A stretch of 64,000 nucleotides of DNA from an uncultured Myxococcales bacterium (GCA_903919145.1 CAIXGW010000157.1:1-64000), one strand, 5' to 3'; shown: positions 1 through 10,876, counted from the stretch's first letter. Numbers and translations are program-made. Notes: a model not told the origin generated them from the sequence alone.

Positions 1-1467
1 CGGATTGCAGCTATCGGTGGTGCAGGGGTTCTTGTCGTCGCAGGTCGGCGCACCGCCAGAGCACTTGCCCTGGCTGCACACATCGTTCTGGGTGCATTGG
101 TTGCCATCGTCGCACAGGCCAGTGGTCGGGGTCGAAGTGCACCCGCTGTTGGGGACGCAGCTGTCGTCGGTGCAGAGGTTGCCGTCGTCGCATTCTTTGG
201 GCGAGCCCTGGCAGCTCTTGGCAAAGCAAGAATCGCCTGAAGTGCAGGGGTTGCCGTCGTCGCAGGCGCCCGACAGCGAGGTGTAGGTGCAGCCCTTGCT
301 GGAGCTGCAGCTGTCGCCAGTGCACGGGTTGTTGTCATCGCAGTTGATGACGTTGCCAAGGCAGTTGCCTCCAGAGCAGGCGTCGTTGTTGGTGCAGCCG
401 TCGTTGTCGTTGCAGCTCACCGAATTGTACTTGCTAGAGCAGCCCTTGTCTGGGGCGCAGGCGTTGTCTGTGCAGGCGTTGGCGTCGTCGCAATTGACGC
501 TGGGAAGGAAGTTCTCTCCGCCCGGGGCACACACAAAGAAGCTCTGGGCCGAGCCGCAGCCGTTGGTGGTGCAAATCGGTTGCTTGCACTGGCGGTTGCT
601 GCCGCACACCTTGCCCACCGGGCAGTCCTCTGCGGTCAGGCAGTCGACACAGTAGCCGAGGTCGGCGTCGCAGACCTTGTCGCATTCCTTGCTGCTGGAG
701 CACGGTTTGGCGGCAAAGCACTTGTTGGCCATGCACGCAAACCCTGCGCCGCAGTCGCCTGGCACGTTGCAGTCCACGCATGCGCCCACCGTCTTGCTGC
801 ACACCTGCTTGGTCGCTTTGCAGTCGACGTCAGATTTGCAGCTCGGCGCGGCGACGCACTGCTCGCCAATGCAAGCCTTGCCGCTGCCGGGGCAGTCGCT
901 GCTGGTCAGACAGGCCACGCAGCTGCGGGTGGCACCATTGCAGACACCTGTTTTGCATGGATTTTTGGCATCGCAAGGGCTGGCTTGCAGGACGCAGCCG
1001 GCCACCTTGGCGTGGCTGCACTTGCCGCCTGCGCAGCTGTCGGTGGTGCAGGAGTCGCCGTCATTGCAGTCGCTGGCCTTGCTGCATGCGGATTGAACGG
1101 CGTCTTTGCCGCCGGAATCGCCAGCGGTGTCGCTGCTGGCCGCATCGCTGCCCGCAGTGTCGCCGCTCGGGCCGTCAGACAAGGCCGAGTCGGCGACGCT
1201 GCCGTCTTGCGGGCCACTGTCAGCGCCGCTGCCGTCTTCTGCCGTGGTCAGGTCGCCCACGCCGTCGGCGCCGGCATCCTGCACAAAGTAGAAGCCAGAA
1301 TTGACGCTGCCGCTTGGCGAAGTGCACGCCGGCGTCAGCGCCAGTGCCGCGGCGGCGAGCCACAGCCACTGCCGCCGAGATCGGCTGGGTCCACGCTTGT
1401 TGTCGCCCTGGGCGGTGCCTTGCGGCAGCTCTGCGGTCCGTGCCAGTGCATCAATGCCTGCCCCCAT
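1..1467 (-). CDS. Cys-rich repeat lipoprotein, C-terminus beyond window edge (partial)
   Basis: An open frame of 489 codons runs to the first base of the window without a stop, so the C-terminus lies outside. The N-terminus has a twin-Arg-containing basic stretch, a hydrophobic segment and a lipobox ending LTPAC, which indicates an exported lipoprotein. After the lipidated Cys comes a linker of about 75 residues rich in Asp, Gly, Ser and Ala. Then follow two kinds of Cys-rich repeat: first modules of the SxxDCPxGxxC...CVxC kind (roughly nt 990-600), then DGNxCTxxDxC modules that continue to the edge. The start is uncertain: in-frame ATGs lie at 1497, 1485 and 1467, in a Gly/Met-rich stretch with no clear ribosome binding site, and an in-frame stop lies about 35 bases above the first. 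The larger Cys-rich lipoprotein ends about 100 bases upstream on the same strand, so the two may be cotranscribed. The function is unknown; surface display is an inference. Confidence 0.85.
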   Translation of the reverse strand, partial: MGAGIDALARTAELPQGTAQGDNKRGPSRSRRQWLWLAAAALALTPACTSPSGSVNSGFYFVQDAGADGVGDLTTAEDGSGADSGPQDGSVADSALSDGPSGDTAGSDAASSDTAGDSGGKDAVQSACSKASDCNDGDSCTTDSCAGGKCSHAKVAGCVLQASPCDAKNPCKTGVCNGATRSCVACLTSSDCPGSGKACIGEQCVAAPSCKSDVDCKATKQVCSKTVGACVDCNVPGDCGAGFACMANKCFAAKPCSSSKECDKVCDADLGYCVDCLTAEDCPVGKVCGSNRQCKQPICTTNGCGSAQSFFVCAPGGENFLPSVNCDDANACTDNACAPDKGCSSKYNSVSCNDNDGCTNNDACSGGNCLGNVINCDDNNPCTGDSCSSSKGCTYTSLSGACDDGNPCTSGDSCFAKSCQGSPKECDDGNLCTDDSCVPNSGCTSTPTTGLCDDGNQCTQNDVCSQGKCSGGAPTCDDKNPCTTDSCNP

Positions 1468-1567
1468 TCCGATACCCCAACCCATGCCGATACCCATACC
1501 GACCCCATGCCGAAACGCCCGCGCCCGTGCGTCTTTCGCCGCCGTTCACCCTGCCGCGAGCCGACCG

Positions 1568-4500
1568 CTAGGGCCGCTGCGCCACCGGATAGCCCACGCA
1601 AAACCCTGACTCCGCCCCTACATCGGCGGGCTGGCTGCATTTTTGCGACCGCGGCCGCCGCAGGGAGACCCGCGACCAGTCGGCGGCGTTGTCATTGCTG
1701 TCTTTGCCCGCCCCGGCAAAGAACACTCCGCTAAAGGGGTCGGCGATCTCGGCCTTGCCCCCCACCACAGCCAGGCGCCGCAGCGCCCCGCCCTGACCCG
1801 TAGAGCATATCTTGGAAACCTGGGTCGCAACAGAGGTCTTGCCCTCGCCGTCATTGGCCTTGGCAGCGCCCCAGGCCAGCCGATCCAGCTCGCCGTTGCC
1901 CCAAGAGTAGCTGCCCTGCAGGCGCGCGAGGCGCACGGCTCCAGCGGTGCCATCCATGTTCCACGGCACGGCGCTCAGGTAGTCCGGCGGCGGCAGCGTG
2001 CCGTCGTGTTGGGCGGGCGCCAGCAAGTAGTAGGAGTAGGGAGCGACGCCGCCACTCAGCGGCTTCTTCTTGACGTCGCTGTCCGTCACCGTCTTCCAGC
2101 TGGTGCTAGAGGTGCCCTGGACCTGCAGGACCAGCGCATCGGTGATCTGCTTGACACCATTGACGGTCTCTAGCTTGGCTAGCTGGATGGTGCTGGGCGA
2201 AGGGTTGTAAAGCACCACGTACTCGTTGGCGGCTGGAATCAGCGCCTGGCCGTTCTGGTCGGTGGCTTGGCCGCCCTCGGTCGTCACTTCGGCAAGCAGC
2301 AGCTTCAGATCGCAGGCGCCCGTCTTGGGGTTGCAGCCAAGGCCCAGGTCGCAAGGCACGCCGCACAGAGGATCAATGCACAGCTGACTGCCGCTGGTGG
2401 CAAAGTTGCAGACAAGGCCCGCCGGGCAGGTGCCACTGCACGCCGGCTCATACACGCCGGACCCCAGGGACTGCGGCGACGGCTCGCTGACCACAAAGTC
2501 CACACTGTCATTGGCAGAATCTGCAGCATTGCCAGCCAGATCGTCGCCACCTCCAGGCGCCATGGTGCTGCTCTTGGACGTGGGCTTGGCCTTGCGCTCC
2601 AGCGACTGGCCCAGCTTGGGCTCCACTGCGGCCTTGTACATCGGCCCGGTCGAGGCGTTGGAGTAGGCCTTGGCGTTGCCCCAGCCCATCAGGTCGACTT
2701 CGGCATCGCTGGCGGGGTCCCACAGCCGCAGCGCGCCGCCCTTGGCCTCTACCATCGCCACCGGCACCACCACGTCGGTCTGGCCGTGGGTGCGCGCCCA
2801 CGACTGGGTCGCCACCACCAAGTAGCGCTTGGGCGGCAGCACCGTGCCAGCGGGCAAAGTGCTCAGGGTCACGATCCACGGGGTGTACGGCTCGTTCTCT
2901 GCGTTTTTGCGCTGTAGCTTCCAGCCGCTGGCGTTGATGGTCTTGGCCGAAGCGTTGTACAGCTCAATGTACTGCTCGCCATCGGCGCCAAAGTACACTT
3001 CGCTGACCAGGACGGTGCCCAGAGGATCCGGGACGCACTGGGCCAGGCCTTGTCCGCACACCTTGCCGGGCCCGCAGGCCGTGGCTGCACTGGCGCCAAA
3101 GGACTTGCATTCCAGATCCTCGGTGCACGAGTCTGCACCGGCTTTGAAGTTGCAGACCTTGGTCACGCCGCAGTAGCCACCGCATGCGGGCTCGTACTTG
3201 CCACTGCTTTGCGACTGCGGCTCTGGCCACCAGCGCACCACAAAATCCTCGGCGTCGCTGTCGGTGTCCTTGCTGTTGCCCGCCAACCACTCGGCCTTGT
3301 GCTGGTACATGGTGTTGGCGTCCGAAAGGGCCGTCGCCTTGCGCTCTACCGAGGCAAACCGCGGCCACGCTTCCTGGCTGGCATCGATGGGAGAGAGTCC
3401 CTTGGGCACCTGGGCCGGCTGGCCGTCGTGCCACGCCACCCGGTCGTGCTCCAGCTGGTGCAGAGGATCGCGCAGCCGCAGCTGCAGGTGGCGCTTGGAA
3501 TCTGTCAAGCAGTCCGCCGCGGATTCCGGGCTGGCCAGCGCCATCTCCAGGTCCAAGGTGGGCGACGCGGTGTCGGTAAGGACGCCGTTTTGCAGCAGGG
3601 TACTGCGCGAAAACAGCGCATAGCCCTTGGGAGCCAGCAGCGCTCCGGGCTTGCCCTTGGCCAACACCGTCCAGGCGGCCTTGGGCTGTGCGTCCAGCGG
3701 GCGCGCCTCAAGCTGGAATTCCTCAAGCTTGGCAAACTTGTCGGTGGGGTTGTAGATCTCCACCCAGTCGTCGTTGGGATCGCCCGCGGTTCCCAGATAG
3801 ATCTCGCTGATCAGCACGTGGGCGCCGCCCTTGAACTCGCAAACGGGCTGGTCCGTGCTGGAGCACGCTGCAAAAGACCCGCAATCGCCCGTTGTCTTGG
3901 CGTTGATGCAGCCGCTGCCGGCCTTGCAGCTGTCCGCCGTGCACACGTTCTCGTCGTCGCAGGTGTTGGGCTGGCCCTTGCACACCGCGTTGGCGCAGGT
4001 GTCCTTTTCGGTGCAGGCGTCCTGGTCATCGCAACCGGCAGTCGAGTCGCTGTGGGTGCAGCCGGCCTTGGGCTCGCAGGCGTCGGTGGTGCAAGAGTTG
4101 CCGTCGTCGCAGCCGGTCTCAGTCCCCGGGGCGCACAGGCCGACCTGGCACAAGTCATTGCCAGTGCAGGCATTTCCGTCGTCGCAGGCCTTGCCGTTGA
4201 GGGGGACCTTCTGCTCGCAGCCCAGCGAACTGCCCACCTGCGCGGACGTCGCTGTTGGATTGCACGGGATCTCAATGCACGGGTTGTCTGAGGTGCAGGT
4301 CTTGGCAGCGCCGCCATCGCACTTGCCAAAACCGCTGCAGCCATCTTGGGTCATGCCAGCTTTGCCGAGATCACCGGTGCATGCGTTGCCGTCGTCGCAG
4401 CTGGTGCCCTTGTCGGCGGCGAGGTAGGTACAGCCCAGGCCCTTGTCACAAGAGTCCACCGTGCAAGGGTTTTTGTCGTCACACGTACCGGGCTTGCCCA

Positions 4501-6868
4501 CGCAGTAGCCACCTGTGCAGACCTCATCGGTGGTGCACAGCGATCCGTCGTCGCAGGGCAGCTTGTCTACGGCGCTGCCATCGTGTTTGCAGGCCTCGGC
4601 GGTGGTGGCGGCGCTCTCGTCGCAGCTGTCTGAGGTGCAGGCCAGGCCGTCGCTGCAGGGGTTGTCATCGCCGCTGCACTGACCCTTGAGGCAGCGGTCG
4701 AGCACGCTGCAGTACAGCCCGTCATCGCAGGGGCTGTTCTCTGGCAGGCTGGCGGTAGAGCACTGGCCAGTCAAGGGGTTGCAGGCCGTCAGCAAGCAAG
4801 GCTTCTTGGCATCGCCGGCGCAGGCGGGCACTTTGTCGCCGTCGTACTTGCAGCTGTTGTTGTTGGTGTCGCAGTACCACATGCCCTTGCACTTGTCGGC
4901 CGCGGCTACAGCGGTGCAGTCGTCGTCGGACTTGCAGCTGCACAGGTTGGGGCCGGGCTGGCACAGGCCGTTTTGGCACTGGTCGGGGCCGCTGCAGCCG
5001 TCGCCGTCGTTGCACGGAGCGGTCGTAGGCGCGCTGACGCAGCCAAACAGCGGCGAGCACGAGTCGGCGGTGCACGGGTTGCCGTCATTGCAGACCACCG
5101 CGAACTTGCCCTTGCAGACGCCGGCGCTGTCGCAGGAGTCGCCCAGGGTGCACGCGTCGCCATCCTGGCAGAGCAGGCCTGCCTGCTGGTTGACGGAATT
5201 GCACTTGCCCGTCGCCGGATCGCAGCTGTTGAGGCTGCACGGCGTGCTGGGGGGGCACTGAACTACCGAGCTGGCGGCGATCTGGCAGGCGCCGCCGATG
5301 CACTTGAGGGTGCCGTTGCACAGGTTGGCGTCGTTCTTGGCCGTGCAGTCGGCGTCGCTGGCGCAGGTGCAGCTGCTCTGCATCTCGCCCTTGCACTGGC
5401 CATCGATACACAAGTCACCTATCGTACAGGAGTTTCCGTCATCACACAGGTAGACCACCGCCTTGTGCTGGCAGCCCTTCTTGGCGTCGCAGCTGTCTGA
5501 CGTGCACAGGTTGTTGTCGTCGCAAGAGCGCTTTCCACCGCTGCCGATGCACTGACCGCCTTGGCACTGATCGGCCACAGAGCAGGCGTCGCCGTCGCTG
5601 CAGGCGCTGCCGTTGGTCGCTGGCTTCTTCTCGCAAGCGCCGTTCTTGGGGTTGCATTGGTTGACCAGGCAGGCCGTGTCGCCCGTCGGATCGCAAAGAA
5701 TGCTGCCGACCTTGTCGAACCAGACCACGCTGTTGCTGTCGGTCACGCAGGTGCCAGAGACGCACTTGACCTCGCCGTTGCACAGGTTGCCGTCGTCAAA
5801 GGCCAAACAGTCTGAGGCTTTGTTGCACTCGCACTTGTTCACCGACCCCGGCTTGCACTTGCCGTAGTAGCAGGCGTCTTCGTCGGTGCAGGCGTTGCCA
5901 TCGTTGCACGGCGTGTCATTCTTGGCGTTGGTGGTCACGCAGCCCTTCACCGGGTCGCACGAGGTGATGGTGCAGTGCTGACCGTCCTTGTCAGCGCAGG
6001 TCTTGGTCCAGCCCTGGCAGACGCCTTTGTGGCAGCTGTCTCCGTCCGAGCAGGCGTTGCCATCGGTGCACGCCACGCCGTCTTGATCGGCGACGTACTG
6101 GCAGGCCTTTGAGCCGCCAGCGCCGGCCACGCAGCGCAGCAGCTGGCAGGACTTGTTGGGGCCGACGCAGTCGTCATCGGTCTTGCACGGGTCTTTTTCG
6201 CCGGCCACCGGCAGGACCAGGCCATCGGGCAAGTAGATCGCCCCGCCCGCCGAGCTGTCGCCGTCGCCGGGCAGTACATCCCATTGGGCTTCTGGGGGAA
6301 TCGGTACAGAGGCGCCATCGGCCAAGAGGATCGCGTCGGGCAGCAGCGGCGGTCCCAGGTCGGGCGCGGTGTCGATCACTTCTGCATCGTCACTCTGCAG
6401 ATCGGGCAGTTCGTCGCCATCGCTGCCGGTCTCGGCATCGGCAGGTTCCTGGTCATCGACTTCGGCGGCGCTGGCGTCCCCCTGGTCTGAGCCATTGGAA
6501 TCCTGAGAGTCTTTGCTGTCGGGCTGGGTGTCGACCTTGACCTCGGCCTTGGCGTCGCCATCGGCTGCGTCGGCGCCTTTGGCGTCTTGGCTGGTGTCGC
6601 CGACTGCGGCGTCGCTGCATTGGGCGGCGGGCGGCTCTAGTGAGCACGGGTCTGGGCAGAAGTCCTGAGCGGGGTCGTCGACGCACGGGCAGCCTTCGCC
6701 GTAGGGTTCGTCGTCGCAGGGGTCAGCAAAAACCGTGTCCGGCTTTGGTTTCTCTGTTCCAATGCCCAGAACTTCGCAGCCACAGAGCGCGACAGCCAGC
6801 GTCAGCCAGACGCCGCAGAGCAGCCAGCGGCGGTTGGCGAAGATGGGTCGATGTTGGGCTTGGGGCAT
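1568..6868 (-). CDS. Large Cys-rich repeat lipoprotein with three C-terminal lamin-tail-like domains
   Basis: 1766 residues. Basic residues and a hydrophobic segment lead to a lipobox with Cys31 (LCGC), followed by an acidic Asp/Ala/Ser linker to about residue 170. Residues of roughly 220-1010 hold about 19 modules of the C-x(5)-CT-x(3-4)-C type (for example CDDGNACTGNDLC), spaced by GKC/GxC turns. The C-terminal 700 residues differ: three segments beginning VLISEIYLG, VLVSEVYFG and LLLAEVTTE, each followed by an E-x-YN(P/A) strand, match the lamin tail domain (LTD) pattern. They start near residues 1017, 1283 and 1523 and are separated by short Cys-containing linkers (YEPAC...). LTDs in bacterial exported proteins are associated with surface or nuclease proteins, but no nuclease motif is seen here. 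The start is the ATG before the signal peptide. It is transcribed divergently from secA. An adhesion, matrix or structural role is inference. Confidence 0.9.
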   Translation of the reverse strand: MPQAQHRPIFANRRWLLCGVWLTLAVALCGCEVLGIGTEKPKPDTVFADPCDDEPYGEGCPCVDDPAQDFCPDPCSLEPPAAQCSDAAVGDTSQDAKGADAADGDAKAEVKVDTQPDSKDSQDSNGSDQGDASAAEVDDQEPADAETGSDGDELPDLQSDDAEVIDTAPDLGPPLLPDAILLADGASVPIPPEAQWDVLPGDGDSSAGGAIYLPDGLVLPVAGEKDPCKTDDDCVGPNKSCQLLRCVAGAGGSKACQYVADQDGVACTDGNACSDGDSCHKGVCQGWTKTCADKDGQHCTITSCDPVKGCVTTNAKNDTPCNDGNACTDEDACYYGKCKPGSVNKCECNKASDCLAFDDGNLCNGEVKCVSGTCVTDSNSVVWFDKVGSILCDPTGDTACLVNQCNPKNGACEKKPATNGSACSDGDACSVADQCQGGQCIGSGGKRSCDDNNLCTSDSCDAKKGCQHKAVVYLCDDGNSCTIGDLCIDGQCKGEMQSSCTCASDADCTAKNDANLCNGTLKCIGGACQIAASSVVQCPPSTPCSLNSCDPATGKCNSVNQQAGLLCQDGDACTLGDSCDSAGVCKGKFAVVCNDGNPCTADSCSPLFGCVSAPTTAPCNDGDGCSGPDQCQNGLCQPGPNLCSCKSDDDCTAVAAADKCKGMWYCDTNNNSCKYDGDKVPACAGDAKKPCLLTACNPLTGQCSTASLPENSPCDDGLYCSVLDRCLKGQCSGDDNPCSDGLACTSDSCDESAATTAEACKHDGSAVDKLPCDDGSLCTTDEVCTGGYCVGKPGTCDDKNPCTVDSCDKGLGCTYLAADKGTSCDDGNACTGDLGKAGMTQDGCSGFGKCDGGAAKTCTSDNPCIEIPCNPTATSAQVGSSLGCEQKVPLNGKACDDGNACTGNDLCQVGLCAPGTETGCDDGNSCTTDACEPKAGCTHSDSTAGCDDQDACTEKDTCANAVCKGQPNTCDDENVCTADSCKAGSGCINAKTTGDCGSFAACSSTDQPVCEFKGGAHVLISEIYLGTAGDPNDDWVEIYNPTDKFAKLEEFQLEARPLDAQPKAAWTVLAKGKPGALLAPKGYALFSRSTLLQNGVLTDTASPTLDLEMALASPESAADCLTDSKRHLQLRLRDPLHQLEHDRVAWHDGQPAQVPKGLSPIDASQEAWPRFASVERKATALSDANTMYQHKAEWLAGNSKDTDSDAEDFVVRWWPEPQSQSSGKYEPACGGYCGVTKVCNFKAGADSCTEDLECKSFGASAATACGPGKVCGQGLAQCVPDPLGTVLVSEVYFGADGEQYIELYNASAKTINASGWKLQRKNAENEPYTPWIVTLSTLPAGTVLPPKRYLVVATQSWARTHGQTDVVVPVAMVEAKGGALRLWDPASDAEVDLMGWGNAKAYSNASTGPMYKAAVEPKLGQSLERKAKPTSKSSTMAPGGGDDLAGNAADSANDSVDFVVSEPSPQSLGSGVYEPACSGTCPAGLVCNFATSGSQLCIDPLCGVPCDLGLGCNPKTGACDLKLLLAEVTTEGGQATDQNGQALIPAANEYVVLYNPSPSTIQLAKLETVNGVKQITDALVLQVQGTSSTSWKTVTDSDVKKKPLSGGVAPYSYYLLAPAQHDGTLPPPDYLSAVPWNMDGTAGAVRLARLQGSYSWGNGELDRLAWGAAKANDGEGKTSVATQVSKICSTGQGGALRRLAVVGGKAEIADPFSGVFFAGAGKDSNDNAADWSRVSLRRPRSQKCSQPADVGAESGFCVGYPVAQRP

Positions 6869-7235
6869 GGTGGATTCCTCAGGAACGCTGATCCCCTACG
6901 TTACCGAGTTCAGGGCTGCTTGGGCAAGCGACGAGCGCACCGGCCCGTGGCATTTTTGCAGCGCCCGCTGACCCCGCGGAATAGGCGCACGCACTTTGCA
7001 CCGGGGCTGGTCCGCCGCGCTCTCTGCGATATCGCGTGCCTGCGCCGGGTTGCCAAGGGCCCATGGCCTGGCCTTTGGCGGTCTGCGGCGGGCCTGGGGA
7101 CCGTCTAGCGAAGCCCCGCTGCCAGGGGCGCGCCGCGGGAAGTATGGCAAGACACCTTGCGGAGGCAAGCTCCTGATCCTACCCTATTGCGTTTCGCGAT
7201 ACGGCCCTTCGTTCGCAATCACCGTAGGAAGATCC
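6869..7235. other. Divergent intergenic region between Cys-rich lipoprotein and secA
   Basis: These 367 bases separate two divergent genes and should carry both promoters. No convincing sigma-70 pair could be read by eye. A short inverted repeat, ATTGCG at 7186-7191 and CGCAAT at 7214-7219, sits just upstream of the secA ribosome binding site. Open frames crossing the region have no ribosome binding site or recognisable product. Confidence 0.4.
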
Positions 7236-10200
7236 ATGTGGCAAAAGCTCCTGGCCAAAGCGTTCGGCACCAAGAACGAGCGCGAACTCAAGAAAATCCG
7301 CCCGGTGGTCGAGCAGATCAATGCGCTTGAACCGCGGATCAAAGGCCTGGACGACGACGCCCTGCGAGCCATGACCGGGACATTCAAGGAAAAGCTGTCT
7401 CGCGGCGCCACCTTGGATGACATCCTGCCGGAAGCTTTTGCGGTCACCAGAGAGGCCGCCTGGCGCACCCTGGGTCAGCGCCACTATGACGTGCAGATGA
7501 TCGGCGGCTACGCGCTGCACAAGGGCACCATTGCCGAGATGCGCACCGGCGAAGGCAAGACCCTGGTTGCCACCCTGCCGGCCTACCTTAATGCCCTGAC
7601 AGGCAAAGGTGTCCACGTCGTCACGGTCAACGACTACCTGGCCCAGCGCGACGGCGAGTGGATGGGCAAAGTCTACGGCTTTCTGGGCCTGTCTACGGGT
7701 GTGGTCACGACCAACGTCGACGAGTACAAGCGCCGCGGCGCCTACCTGTCGGACATCACCTACGGGCAGAACAACGAGCTTGGGTTTGACTACCTGCGCG
7801 ACAACATGAAGTACTCGCTAGAAGAGTACGTGCACCGCTACCTGCCCACGGCCCACGATGCCAAAGCCGACAAGCTGCTGCACTTCGCCATTGTCGACGA
7901 AGTGGACTCGATCCTGATTGACGAAGCCCGCACCCCGCTCATCATCTCTGGCCGCGGCGAAGACACCACCGAGCCCTACATCCGCGCCAACGCTATCGTC
8001 GCGTTCCTCAAGCGAGAGCTGGACTACATCACCGACGAGAAAGCCCACTCGGTGTCGCTGACCGAGTCAGGGGTCGACAAAGTAGAAGCCCGCCTTAAGA
8101 TCGACAACTTGTACGATGCCGAGCACATGCACTGGGTGCACTACATCCACGCGGCGCTCAAGGCCCACACGTTGTTCCGGCTTGGGGTCAACTATCTGAT
8201 TGAGGAAGGCAAGGTTGTTATCATCGACGAGCACACCGGCCGCAAGATGCCCGGGCGGCGCTGGTCCGATGGCATCCACCAGTCGATTGAGGCCAAGGAA
8301 GGCGTCAAGGTCCAAGAAGAATCGCAGACTTTGGCCACGGTCACGTTTCAGAACTACTTCCGCATGTACGAGAAGCTGTGCGGCATGACCGGCACGGCTG
8401 AGACCGAGGCCGAGGAATTCAGCAACATCTACAAGCTTGACTGCCTGGTCATCCCCACCAACCGCACGATCAAGCGCGTCGATCACGAAGACGTGGTCTA
8501 CAAGACCGAGCGGGCCAAGTTCAAGCAGGTCATCGAGCACATCAAGGAGGCCCATGAGAAGGGCCAGCCGGTGCTCGTCGGCACCATCTCTGTAGAGAAG
8601 TCAGAGTTCTTGGCCGACCTGCTCAAAGAAGTGGGCATTCCGCACAACGTCTTGAACGCCAAGCAGCACGCCCGAGAGGCCGACATCGTGGCCCAGGCCG
8701 GCCGGCTGGGCGCGGTGACGATTTCGACCAACATGGCCGGCCGCGGCACCGACATTCTGCTGGGCGGCAATCCAGAGCTGCTTGCCCGCTCTGAGGTTTT
8801 TGGCGGCGGTCGCGTCCACGAGGCCTTCAACGAGCACGACCCGCAGTATATCGAGACCCTGGCGCGCCTGAAGGTGCAGTGCGCCGAAGAGAAGCAGCAG
8901 GTGCTGGCAGCCGGCGGCTTGCTCATTCTGGGCACAGAGCGGCACGAGTCGCGGCGCATCGACAACCAGCTGCGCGGTCGCGCCGGCCGGCAGGGCGATC
9001 CCGGCGAGTCGCAGTTCTACCTGTCTCTGGACGACGACTTGATGCGGATCTTTGGCGGCGATCGCGTCCGCAAGATCATGGAGTTCCTGCGCATCCCCGA
9101 GGATGAGCCGATCATCGCCAGCTCGGTCACCAATGCCATTGGCGATGCGCAGAAGCGCCTGGAAGGTCAGCACTTTGACTCACGCAAGAACGTGCTTGAG
9201 TACGACGACGTGATGAACCTGCAGCGCAAGGCCATCTACGCGCTGCGCCGGCGGGTGCTGTCCTCTCAAGACACCTCGGAATTGGTCCGCACCGCCGTTG
9301 GCGAGCAGGTCTTCCGGCTGGTCGACAAGTACTGCCCCCAGGGCAGCAATTCCCTGGACTGGAAGCTGGATGACCTGGAAGACGAGCTAGAGCAGACCTT
9401 CAAGGAAGAGATCGACCTGGAAGAGGTGCCCCGCGACTTTGAGACGCTGCAGCACAGCATCGACAAGTTCTTGCAGAGCGAATACGCCGAGCGGCGCAAG
9501 CGATTGGTCGATCAGATCATCCACACCATGGACCACGACGAGACCAGCGAAGGCGAGGCCGCCGCCCGCGAGCAGGCTGAGCAGCAGTGGGCCTACTTTG
9601 AGCGCGAGGCCTACCTGCGCGGCATCGACACCCACTGGCGCGAGCACCTGCGGATCATGGACGGCCTCAAAGAAGGCGTGTACTTGGAGGCCTACGCCCA
9701 GAAGGATCCCAAGCTCATCTACAAGAAGCAGGGCTACGAGCTGTTCAAGCAGATGATCGAGCGCATTGAAGTGCAGGTCGTAGAGCAGATGTTCCAGGTC
9801 GAGGTCAAGTCCGCGGCCGAGGTAGAGCAGCTGCGCAAGCAGGCTGAGAAGCGGCGCGCCCTGGCTCGCCAGGCCCTGCAAGAGCAGCATGCTTCGGCCA
9901 GCTTGCACGACGAGGCAGTGGAGCACGAGGGCCCAGAGGTCGCCGCCGCGCGCATGGCTGCGGTGCAGGCCCAGATGCAAGCCCAGCTGCAGGCCCAGAT
10001 GGCCCAGATGGCGCCAGAGCGGATTGCCCAGCTTCAGAAGCGCGCCGAGAGGATGCAGCAGCGGGCCTCGCAGGCTGTGCAGGCCTATGCGGCGCGCAAG
10101 GCGGGCTCAGAGGGACCCGCCCCGGCTGCGCCTGCGGCTCACGGGCCTTCGCCGCAGCAGCGCGCCCTGGCCGCCGCCCACTCGGCGCTGCCCCCAGAGC

Positions 10201-10397
10201 TGGCGGGCGATCCCGACATCGACGCCGCGCTGGCCGAAGCGGCCTTGCTGCCGACCACTGCCGAAGCCCCGGCCAAGGTAGAGACGTTCCGCCGCGAGCG
10301 CCCCAAGATCGGCCGCAACGACCCGTGCTGGTGTGGCAGTGGCCAGAAGTACAAGAAGTGCCACATGACGGCGGACGAAGCCGCGCACCCGGCCTGA
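7236..10397 (+). CDS. secA: Preprotein translocase ATPase SecA
   Basis: 1053 residues. SecA is the cytoplasmic motor that pushes unfolded preproteins through SecYEG. The chosen ATG follows AGGAAGA with good spacing; a longer in-frame extension to 6996 has no SecA character. Visible landmarks are the Walker A motif GEGKT at residues 105-109, the [19 protein letters not shown] block, the GRGTDI and [13 protein letters not shown] helicase motifs, and the C-terminal zinc knuckle CWC...CH (Cys1031, Cys1033, Cys1042, His1043). The protein is about 150 residues longer than E. coli SecA. The excess is a Gln/Met/Ala-rich helical stretch (about residues 875-1020) between the core and the zinc knuckle. 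It stands alone, divergent from a large exported lipoprotein; no other Sec gene is in the window. Confidence 0.98.
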   Translation: MWQKLLAKAFGTKNERELKKIRPVVEQINALEPRIKGLDDDALRAMTGTFKEKLSRGATLDDILPEAFAVTREAAWRTLGQRHYDVQMIGGYALHKGTIAEMRTGEGKTLVATLPAYLNALTGKGVHVVTVNDYLAQRDGEWMGKVYGFLGLSTGVVTTNVDEYKRRGAYLSDITYGQNNELGFDYLRDNMKYSLEEYVHRYLPTAHDAKADKLLHFAIVDEVDSILIDEARTPLIISGRGEDTTEPYIRANAIVAFLKRELDYITDEKAHSVSLTESGVDKVEARLKIDNLYDAEHMHWVHYIHAALKAHTLFRLGVNYLIEEGKVVIIDEHTGRKMPGRRWSDGIHQSIEAKEGVKVQEESQTLATVTFQNYFRMYEKLCGMTGTAETEAEEFSNIYKLDCLVIPTNRTIKRVDHEDVVYKTERAKFKQVIEHIKEAHEKGQPVLVGTISVEKSEFLADLLKEVGIPHNVLNAKQHAREADIVAQAGRLGAVTISTNMAGRGTDILLGGNPELLARSEVFGGGRVHEAFNEHDPQYIETLARLKVQCAEEKQQVLAAGGLLILGTERHESRRIDNQLRGRAGRQGDPGESQFYLSLDDDLMRIFGGDRVRKIMEFLRIPEDEPIIASSVTNAIGDAQKRLEGQHFDSRKNVLEYDDVMNLQRKAIYALRRRVLSSQDTSELVRTAVGEQVFRLVDKYCPQGSNSLDWKLDDLEDELEQTFKEEIDLEEVPRDFETLQHSIDKFLQSEYAERRKRLVDQIIHTMDHDETSEGEAAAREQAEQQWAYFEREAYLRGIDTHWREHLRIMDGLKEGVYLEAYAQKDPKLIYKKQGYELFKQMIERIEVQVVEQMFQVEVKSAAEVEQLRKQAEKRRALARQALQEQHASASLHDEAVEHEGPEVAAARMAAVQAQMQAQLQAQMAQMAPERIAQLQKRAERMQQRASQAVQAYAARKAGSEGPAPAAPAAHGPSPQQRALAAAHSALPPELAGDPDIDAALAEAALLPTTAEAPAKVETFRRERPKIGRNDPCWCGSGQKYKKCHMTADEAAHPA

Positions 10398-10876
10398 CGC
10401 TGGTCGGCGTCGTGCGGGGTGGGCCCCAGAAGACGCCAGAACAATCCGGCAACTGCTTAGAAGACGCCTGAGCGGCGATGCTGTTCGGTGCCAGCCAAAG
10501 TCCTTGCGCTGACCCCTCAAACGGCACAAGGTTCCGCTGTAGCGCCACGCATTGGCCTCCAGCAAGACTCGGCAAGCGCGGCGTCTCTCCGGACCACCCG
10601 CTGGGGTCTTGCGCTGTGTGGCTGATCGCGCTTGAATCGCCTGTTTGCAGCGTGTGCCTGAATCGCATGAGACGTCGGGGCGTCCAACAGCGGGCAGCGC
10701 CATCGCAGGTCGTGCCACGCTGGCGGGACCGCAAACGCAGCGCGGGCCCGGACCGGGTTGTCTGATGCGGGGGTTGATGGCTCCTGCCAAAGGGTTTTGA
10801 CGTACCTTGCATCCGGGCCGTGTCGGCATCCGCCAGCGCCTGCAGGTTCAGGGTATCCGTGGGGGGGCAAAGCGGC
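10398..10876. other. Intergenic region, no gene seen
   Basis: These 479 bases between secA and the protein kinase gene hold only short unsupported frames on both strands. I see no clear terminator; a weak GACGC/GCGTC hairpin lies right after the secA stop. The promoter of the kinase gene is presumably here. Confidence 0.4.

Noticed and set aside
580-4291. Plus-strand open frames of 384 and 413 codons over the first two lipoproteins
   Set aside because: Antisense shadows of the Cys-rich and LTD coding sequence; Ala/Arg/Val-rich with no recognisable domain.
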